Shown here in pieces: positions 59,538-64,000 of a stretch of 64,000 nt of DNA. Numbering within the stretch: position 1 is the stretch's first letter; each line of letters starts with the position of its first letter. This DNA comes from Bacillota bacterium (GTDB lineage Bacteria; Bacillota; Clostridia; Lachnospirales; Lachnospiraceae). Location of the stretch: positions 124,001 to 188,000 of the forward strand of contig JAEVYY010000014.1 of NCBI GenBank assembly GCA_023392535.1, read 5' to 3'. Under the pieces are notes generated by a model. That model worked only from the letters and a program-made list of their open reading frames with translations. It ran no database searches and had not been told where the DNA came from. A program made the position numbers and the translations under genes.

Positions 59538-60686
59538 ATGAAGAGGATAGCAATATTAGGTTCCACAGGTTCCATTGGAACCCAGACATTAGAGATCGTC
59601 AGAGAAAACGCAGAGTTAGAGGTGGTTGCACTAGCAGCAGGTACCAATGTGGCTCGTATGGAAGAGCAAATTCGTGAATTTCGACCATCCTATGCGGTCA
59701 TGTGGACAGAAGAGGCAGCGTCTGATCTTAAAACACGAGTTGCAGATTTATCGACTACTATTTTGACCGGAATGGAAGGTTTACTTGCGATTTCTGTTTT
59801 GCCACAAGTTGAAGTGTTGGTTACAGCAATAGTAGGAATGATAGGAATACGTCCAACAATTGCTGCAATTGAAAATGGGAAGAATATTGCACTTGCAAAC
59901 AAGGAGACCTTGGTAACTGCCGGGCACATTATAATGCCACTGGCCGAGAAAATGGGAGTAAACATATATCCTGTAGATAGTGAACATAGTGCTGTTTTTC
60001 AATCTTTGAATGGTGAGAATCCAAAACGTATTGAAAAGATTCTATTAACCGCTTCCGGTGGACCATTTAGAGGAAAGACAAAAACAGAACTGGAAGCTAT
60101 GACTGTGGATGATGCATTAAAGCATCCGAACTGGTCTATGGGAAGAAAAATTACAATTGATTCAGCAAGCTTAGTAAATAAGGGGCTTGAGGTCATGGAA
60201 GCGAAATGGTTGTTCGATGTTGATTTGGATCGTATTGAAGTCGTGGTACAGCCGCAGAGTATCATCCATTCTATGGTTGAATTTGTAGATGGTGGTATTA
60301 TGGCTCAGTTGGGAGTTCCTGATATGAAATTACCAATCCAATATGCACTGTTCTATCCGGACAGACGTCCAATGAAAGGAAAAAGACTGGACTTTTTCGA
60401 TTTGGCAAAAATAACATTTGAAAAGCCAGATGTAAAGACATTTACGGGGTTACAGTTAGCTTTTGACGCCGCTAAGGCAGGAGGTTCTATGCCAACGGTG
60501 TTCAATGCTGCCAATGAAAAGGCTGTTGCTATGTTCTTGGATAAAAAGATTCGTTTTCTGGAGATTGCCAAGATAATTGAAGCCTCTATGGAATCGCATA
60601 AGACCATAGAGAATCCAAATATAGAACAGATTCTGCAAACGGAGATGGAAATATATGAATTTATAACGGAACAATTTGTAAGATAA
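59538..60686 (+). CDS. dxr: 1-deoxy-D-xylulose-5-phosphate reductoisomerase
   Basis: Dxr (382 residues) catalyses the first committed step of the MEP isoprenoid pathway. 'ILGSTGSIGTQTLEIV' is the NADPH-binding motif; 'ANKETLVTAG', 'VDSEHSAVFQSL', 'TASGGPF' and 'LKHPNWSMGRKITIDSA' hold metal and substrate residues. Full length. It feeds precursor for the product of uppS two genes upstream. Confidence 0.97.
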   Translation: MKRIAILGSTGSIGTQTLEIVRENAELEVVALAAGTNVARMEEQIREFRPSYAVMWTEEAASDLKTRVADLSTTILTGMEGLLAISVLPQVEVLVTAIVGMIGIRPTIAAIENGKNIALANKETLVTAGHIIMPLAEKMGVNIYPVDSEHSAVFQSLNGENPKRIEKILLTASGGPFRGKTKTELEAMTVDDALKHPNWSMGRKITIDSASLVNKGLEVMEAKWLFDVDLDRIEVVVQPQSIIHSMVEFVDGGIMAQLGVPDMKLPIQYALFYPDRRPMKGKRLDFFDLAKITFEKPDVKTFTGLQLAFDAAKAGGSMPTVFNAANEKAVAMFLDKKIRFLEIAKIIEASMESHKTIENPNIEQILQTEMEIYEFITEQFVR

Positions 60687-60713
60687 TTAAGGCAGAAAGA
60701 AGCAGGTGATTAT

Positions 60714-61787
60714 TTGATTATAACAATCTTAGTATTCATTATTATTTTTAGTATTGTAGTGATTTCTCATGAATTCGGGCATTTTATCTTAGCAAAAAAA
60801 AATGGAATTCATGTAGTGGAATTTTCAGTTGGAATGGGACCAGTACTTTATAGCCGCCAGGGAAAAGAAACGAAATATACAGTAAAGCTATTTCCGATTG
60901 GCGGTGCTTGTATGTTTGAGGGCGAAGATGGACTGGCAAATGAGGACATGAAAGGTACGGATCTAAGCTCAATGGAGGGAACATTTCAAAGTGCAAATGT
61001 ATGGGGAAGAATTTCCACCGTTTTTGCAGGTCCTTTCTTTAATATACTGTTAGCTTTTTTACTATCCCTGATTGTAGTTGGTTTCGGAGGATCAGACAGA
61101 CCCATTGTTAAAGGAACAATGGAAGGATATCCGGCTGCACAGGCAGGTATCCGTGCGGGGGATAAAATTACCCGAATCAATGGAGAGCGGATTCGAATAT
61201 ATCGAGAAGTGACTTTAATTTCCTATGCCAATCGGGGAGAAGAACTAGAGATTGAATACGAGCGTAATGGAATTAAGAATACAGCAAAAGTTACTCCTAT
61301 GCGGGATGAGACATCTGGGCGTTATTACATTGGCTTGCAAGGTGCCGGGGAATATTTAAAATGCCGCAATCTTCAAATTTTCCAATATGGATATTATGAA
61401 GTAAGATATTGGCTGATTTCAACATTTAAGAGTATAGAAATGATGTTTCAGGGAAGAGTAAAGGCGAATGATCTGGCAGGACCGGTAGGAATTGCACAGG
61501 TAATCGATAATGCCATTGAAGAGACAAAGCCAATGGGATTGCCAACGGTAGTATTGACAATGATCAATATAGCGATTTTGTTAAGTGTGAACCTGGGTGT
61601 AATAAATTTGCTGCCGTTGCCAGCACTAGACGGTGGAAGATTGGTATTTCTATTATTGGAAGTAGTTAGAGGAAAACCCATACCTCCAGAAAAGGAAGGA
61701 ATGGTTCATTTTGCGGGATTTGTTTTACTTATGCTTCTTATGGTATTCGTATTATATAATGATGTTATGAGATTATTCCAGAAGTAG
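60714..61787 (+). CDS. rseP: site-2 protease RseP (M50 family)
   Basis: A 357-residue intramembrane zinc protease that processes regulatory membrane proteins such as anti-sigma factors. N-terminal 'VISHEFGHFILAKK' carries the HExxH zinc site, 'GPFFNILLAF' and 'NLLPLPALDGGRL' the third ligand, with a PDZ domain between (about 120-200). The start is TTG with AGCAGGTG upstream. It ends in a strong terminator. Confidence 0.95.
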   Translation: MIITILVFIIIFSIVVISHEFGHFILAKKNGIHVVEFSVGMGPVLYSRQGKETKYTVKLFPIGGACMFEGEDGLANEDMKGTDLSSMEGTFQSANVWGRISTVFAGPFFNILLAFLLSLIVVGFGGSDRPIVKGTMEGYPAAQAGIRAGDKITRINGERIRIYREVTLISYANRGEELEIEYERNGIKNTAKVTPMRDETSGRYYIGLQGAGEYLKCRNLQIFQYGYYEVRYWLISTFKSIEMMFQGRVKANDLAGPVGIAQVIDNAIEETKPMGLPTVVLTMINIAILLSVNLGVINLLPLPALDGGRLVFLLLEVVRGKPIPPEKEGMVHFAGFVLLMLLMVFVLYNDVMRLFQK

Positions 61788-61816
61788 GATTGGATAGTCA
61801 AAATAAAAGGGTTACC

Positions 61817-61856
61817 GAGCTGTCAAATTGAGAAATCAGTATTGACAGCTCTTTTT
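61817..61856 (+). terminator. terminator of the pyrH-rseP operon
   Basis: GAGCTGTCAA (61817-61826) pairs perfectly with TTGACAGCTC (61842-61851), followed by TTTTT. Confidence 0.9.
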
Positions 61857-61970
61857 ATCTGAACTATACTAATCCATATATTTTCTTCTAATAGTAATAA
61901 AAAATTCTAAAATATCAGAGAGATTCTTCTCATTTTTTCAAATAATAAAGGAATAGATATAGGGGGGCTT

Positions 61971-62678
61971 ATGCACTTTTTAACTTCGTTTTATTGGGAA
62001 TCAGATACTGGAAGTGCAAAACAGGATTCCATTGCGATTCAGAGTGTCTTAACGAAGAGGGGACCTATGGTGATGGCATGTGTATGCGATGGGTCGTTAG
62101 GTCTGACGCAGGGTGAGATCGCAAGTGGTTATCTTGTGGAGCGGATTACAGATTGGTTTTACCATACGCTCATGTCAGAATGTCAAAATGGTGTAAATAG
62201 TACCCAAATACGAAAAAGTGGCTATCGATTGCTTTATTCTATTGATTTGGATTTGAAGAACTATGCAAAAAAAAAGAAGATACAAGTAGGAAGTACCGTG
62301 ACAATGTTACTTTTATTACAAAGGCGTTATTTCATTTTTAAAATAGGTGATAGCGGGGTCTATAGATTACGTGTGCGTATGAAACAAATGTCCCGTAATC
62401 TAATGTATAATGAATCTGCACTTAACAAAAGTGTGGGAGCGGGAATCTGGATTAAACCTGAATGTTTACAAGGCTTGTATCGAAAAAATGATGCTTTTTT
62501 ACTTTGTACAGATGGATTTAGGCATTATACCTCAGAAAATGTATTACAAACTTTGTTTTGTGATACGCAGATAAAGGGGGAAAAGGAAGCATACAGAAGA
62601 ATGAGAGAAGTTGGAATGCGTAATAGGGAACGAGGAGAAAAGAATGCGATATCCGCTATTTACATAAAAGTGTTATAA
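61971..62678 (+). CDS. PP2C-like protein phosphatase, possibly degenerate
   Basis: A 235-residue PP2C-fold protein. Motifs seen: 'AKQDSIAI', 'CVCDGSLGLTQGE' (usually DGMGG), 'GSTVTMLLLL', 'FKIGDSGVYRL' and 'LLCTDGF'. The final motif is 'EKNAISAI' where active enzymes have Asp-Asn, so one metal ligand appears lost. It may be a weak or regulatory phosphatase. It pairs with the kinase gene 21 bases downstream. GGGGGG ahead of the ATG supports the start. Confidence 0.8.
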   Translation: MHFLTSFYWESDTGSAKQDSIAIQSVLTKRGPMVMACVCDGSLGLTQGEIASGYLVERITDWFYHTLMSECQNGVNSTQIRKSGYRLLYSIDLDLKNYAKKKKIQVGSTVTMLLLLQRRYFIFKIGDSGVYRLRVRMKQMSRNLMYNESALNKSVGAGIWIKPECLQGLYRKNDAFLLCTDGFRHYTSENVLQTLFCDTQIKGEKEAYRRMREVGMRNRERGEKNAISAIYIKVL

Positions 62679-62699
62679 AGGTACGAAAAGAGGGAATAT

Positions 62700-63842
62700 G
62701 TGAAGCAGTTTATGATTGATAAATATCTGGTGATTAAGGAATTGGGAAGAGGGGGAATGGGGTGCGTTTATCAGGTAAAAGATATTCACCTGAACAAATT
62801 ATGGGCTATGAAAATAGTGCCTTTGGATGCAAAGTTTAAGAGAAAGAGTGAGACGATTCAACTGTATGTCGAACGGCTGAAAATAGAGGCAAATTTATTA
62901 AAAGATCTGAATCATCCATTACTTCCAATGATTGTGGACCTAATTCATCTCAAGGAGGGGATGGCAATCATAATGGAATTTATAGAAGGAATTACGTTGG
63001 AACGGTATATTGATGACAGGGGTATGGTTTCACAAGAGCAGGCTGTTACTTGGGGCATACAGATTGCTGAAGTATTATTATATCTACATAGTAGAAAGCC
63101 TGCGCTTGTTTACGGTGATCTAAAACCTTCTAATATTATGGTGAGATACGATGGAAGTATTAAAGTCATAGATTTTGGAGCAGCAAGAAAAGAACGTGAT
63201 GGCAATCAGGATCGGATGATGCGATTAGGGACCTATGGATATGTGGCCCCTGAACTTATTCCGAAACCTATGGTGGTATATGAAAATAAGGTTTACAATG
63301 AAATAGATCCAAGAAGTGATATTTTTAGTTTGGGAGCAACGTTATATCATATGGTAACGGGAGTAAGTCCGGCTAAGGCGCCATATGGAGTGCGGCCAAT
63401 TAGAGACTTGAATAGTACTTTATCAGAAGGATTAGAAAAAATAATTTTAAAGTGTACCAAGAAATCACTTTTTCAACGGTATCAAAATTGTTCGGAATGT
63501 ATTCAAGATTTAAAACAATACAAAAAATTAGAAAAAAAATATGTGCTCATTAAAAAAATTCTTTCTATCCTTTATGGAAGTGTGGTTCTTACAGCTATTA
63601 TTTTGCTGGTATTTGGGCTGCTGCAATCATCACAGGAATTTGAAAAAGAAGCAGTAATAAACGCTCTAACAAGTGTAATTTTAGCAATATTCGCATTCAT
63701 AGTACGCAGGATCCATGTTCAATATAGAAAAAAGAAGAGCTTTTGTGTAAGACAGTTACGCAATGTTATAAGAACGGAAAAGAAAGTAATGGGACTTTGG
63801 AGTATGATCATTATGGTGCTCATGCGTACCTTTTCATCATAG
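62700..63842 (+). CDS. membrane Ser/Thr protein kinase
   Basis: A 380-residue Hanks-type kinase. Gly-rich loop 'LGRGGMGCVYQV', Lys38 in 'WAMKIV', catalytic loop 'VYGDLKPSNIMV' (Tyr-Gly-Asp in place of His-Arg-Asp, with the catalytic Asp kept), 'VIDFGAARK' (DFG) and 'GTYGYVAPE' are present. Two membrane helices follow the kinase domain (about 287-310 and 325-345), leaving a basic tail. No PASTA repeats. The start is GTG. The substrate is unknown; the PP2C-like neighbour is the likely counterpart. Confidence 0.88.
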   Translation: MKQFMIDKYLVIKELGRGGMGCVYQVKDIHLNKLWAMKIVPLDAKFKRKSETIQLYVERLKIEANLLKDLNHPLLPMIVDLIHLKEGMAIIMEFIEGITLERYIDDRGMVSQEQAVTWGIQIAEVLLYLHSRKPALVYGDLKPSNIMVRYDGSIKVIDFGAARKERDGNQDRMMRLGTYGYVAPELIPKPMVVYENKVYNEIDPRSDIFSLGATLYHMVTGVSPAKAPYGVRPIRDLNSTLSEGLEKIILKCTKKSLFQRYQNCSECIQDLKQYKKLEKKYVLIKKILSILYGSVVLTAIILLVFGLLQSSQEFEKEAVINALTSVILAIFAFIVRRIHVQYRKKKSFCVRQLRNVIRTEKKVMGLWSMIIMVLMRTFSS

Positions 63843-63897
63843 GAAGTCACTTAAGTAATAGGGAAAATAAAAGTAAGTTAGATGCAAATGCAGTTTC

Positions 63898-63926
63898 TTG
63901 ACACTAAAAATCGCCTATGATAGACT
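63898..63926 (+). promoter_or_regulatory. promoter for the last partial gene
   Basis: TTGACA (63898-63903), 17-base spacer, TAGACT (63921-63926), 40 bases before the last ATG. Confidence 0.55.
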
Positions 63927-63965
63927 TGAAATACTTTAGACCTACAAATAATGTGGAGGGATATT

Positions 63966-64000
63966 ATGTTTAGAGAACAAACAAACGTTATCAAGATCGG
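63966..64000 (+). CDS. start of a gene cut by the window end
   Basis: ATG at 63966 after GTGGAGGG, open to the window edge ('MFREQTNVIKI'). Too short to identify. Confidence 0.6.
   Translation, partial: MFREQTNVIKI

Noticed and set aside
1..64000. Transposons, prophage, integrase, tRNA or rRNA
   Set aside because: No matching protein motifs or RNA signatures were seen on either strand.

Overview
This 64 kb window looks like a chromosome segment of a motile, anaerobic, low-GC Gram-positive bacterium of the Clostridia, most likely Lachnospiraceae or a close relative. The evidence is A+T-rich DNA with strong AGGAGG-type ribosome sites, a FliY-type motor switch with CheC/CheD chemotaxis, many 7TM-type signalling proteins, a Clostridium pasteurianum-like molybdenum nitrogenase cluster (short NifK, NifN-NifB fusion, split NifV, NifI1/NifI2) and an agr peptide quorum-sensing locus. 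Almost every gene is on the + strand; the one clear exception is a small XRE regulator at 52.6-53.0 kb. I see no transposase, integrase, phage gene, CRISPR array, rRNA or tRNA.

Layout. (1) 0.17-22.7 kb: one long flagellar/chemotaxis operon, flbD-motA-motB-fliL-fliM-fliY-cheY-fliO-fliP-fliQ-fliR-flhB-flhA-flhF-flhG-PilZ-cheB-cheA-cheW-cheC-cheD-small membrane protein-fliA-fapA, then three small poorly known genes. (2) 22.7-24.6 kb: rpsB-tsf with its own promoter and a structured leader. (3) 24.6-29.1 kb: a cyclic-di-GMP-I riboswitch with an expression-platform terminator ahead of a membrane GGDEF-EAL protein, then an unknown coiled-coil protein. (4) 29.1-43.6 kb: modABC molybdate transport, then nifH-nifI1-nifI2-nifD-nifK-nifE-nifNB-[2Fe-2S] ferredoxin-nifV omega-nifV alpha-anfO-like. 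Both modA and nifH lie behind strong terminator hairpins with no room for a promoter downstream of them, which suggests shared antitermination control. (5) 43.7-50.1 kb: a DUF3048 lipoprotein, a diguanylate cyclase with a shortened membrane sensor, and a complete agr locus (agrA-agrC, then agrD-agrB) with a 12-bp direct repeat before agrD. (6) 50.2-56.6 kb: an unknown gene, a tandem 123-bp structured repeat, uridine phosphorylase-deoC, XRE regulator, ECF-type sigma with a membrane partner, polysaccharide deacetylase and bactofilin. (7) 56.6-61.8 kb: pyrH-frr-uppS-cdsA-dxr-rseP. (8) 61.9-64 kb: PP2C-like protein, Ser/Thr kinase and the start of one more gene.

How the parts fit together. Cyclic-di-GMP runs through the window: a PilZ flagellar brake protein in the motility operon, two GGDEF proteins, and a c-di-GMP riboswitch controlling one of them. 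The nif block contains molybdate uptake, the nitrogenase, PII-type switch-off proteins, cofactor scaffold, NifB and homocitrate synthase, close to a minimal clostridial set. The widespread rpsB-tsf-pyrH-frr-uppS-cdsA-dxr-rseP order is split: about 32 kb of accessory genes, including nif and agr, lie between tsf and pyrH.

The most notable observations are the shared modA/nifH leader architecture, the riboswitch-controlled c-di-GMP enzyme, the unannotated AgrD peptide gene with its direct repeats, the tandem structured repeat, the in-frame modB/modC junction lacking a normal start codon, and an AnfO-like protein in a molybdenum nitrogenase cluster.
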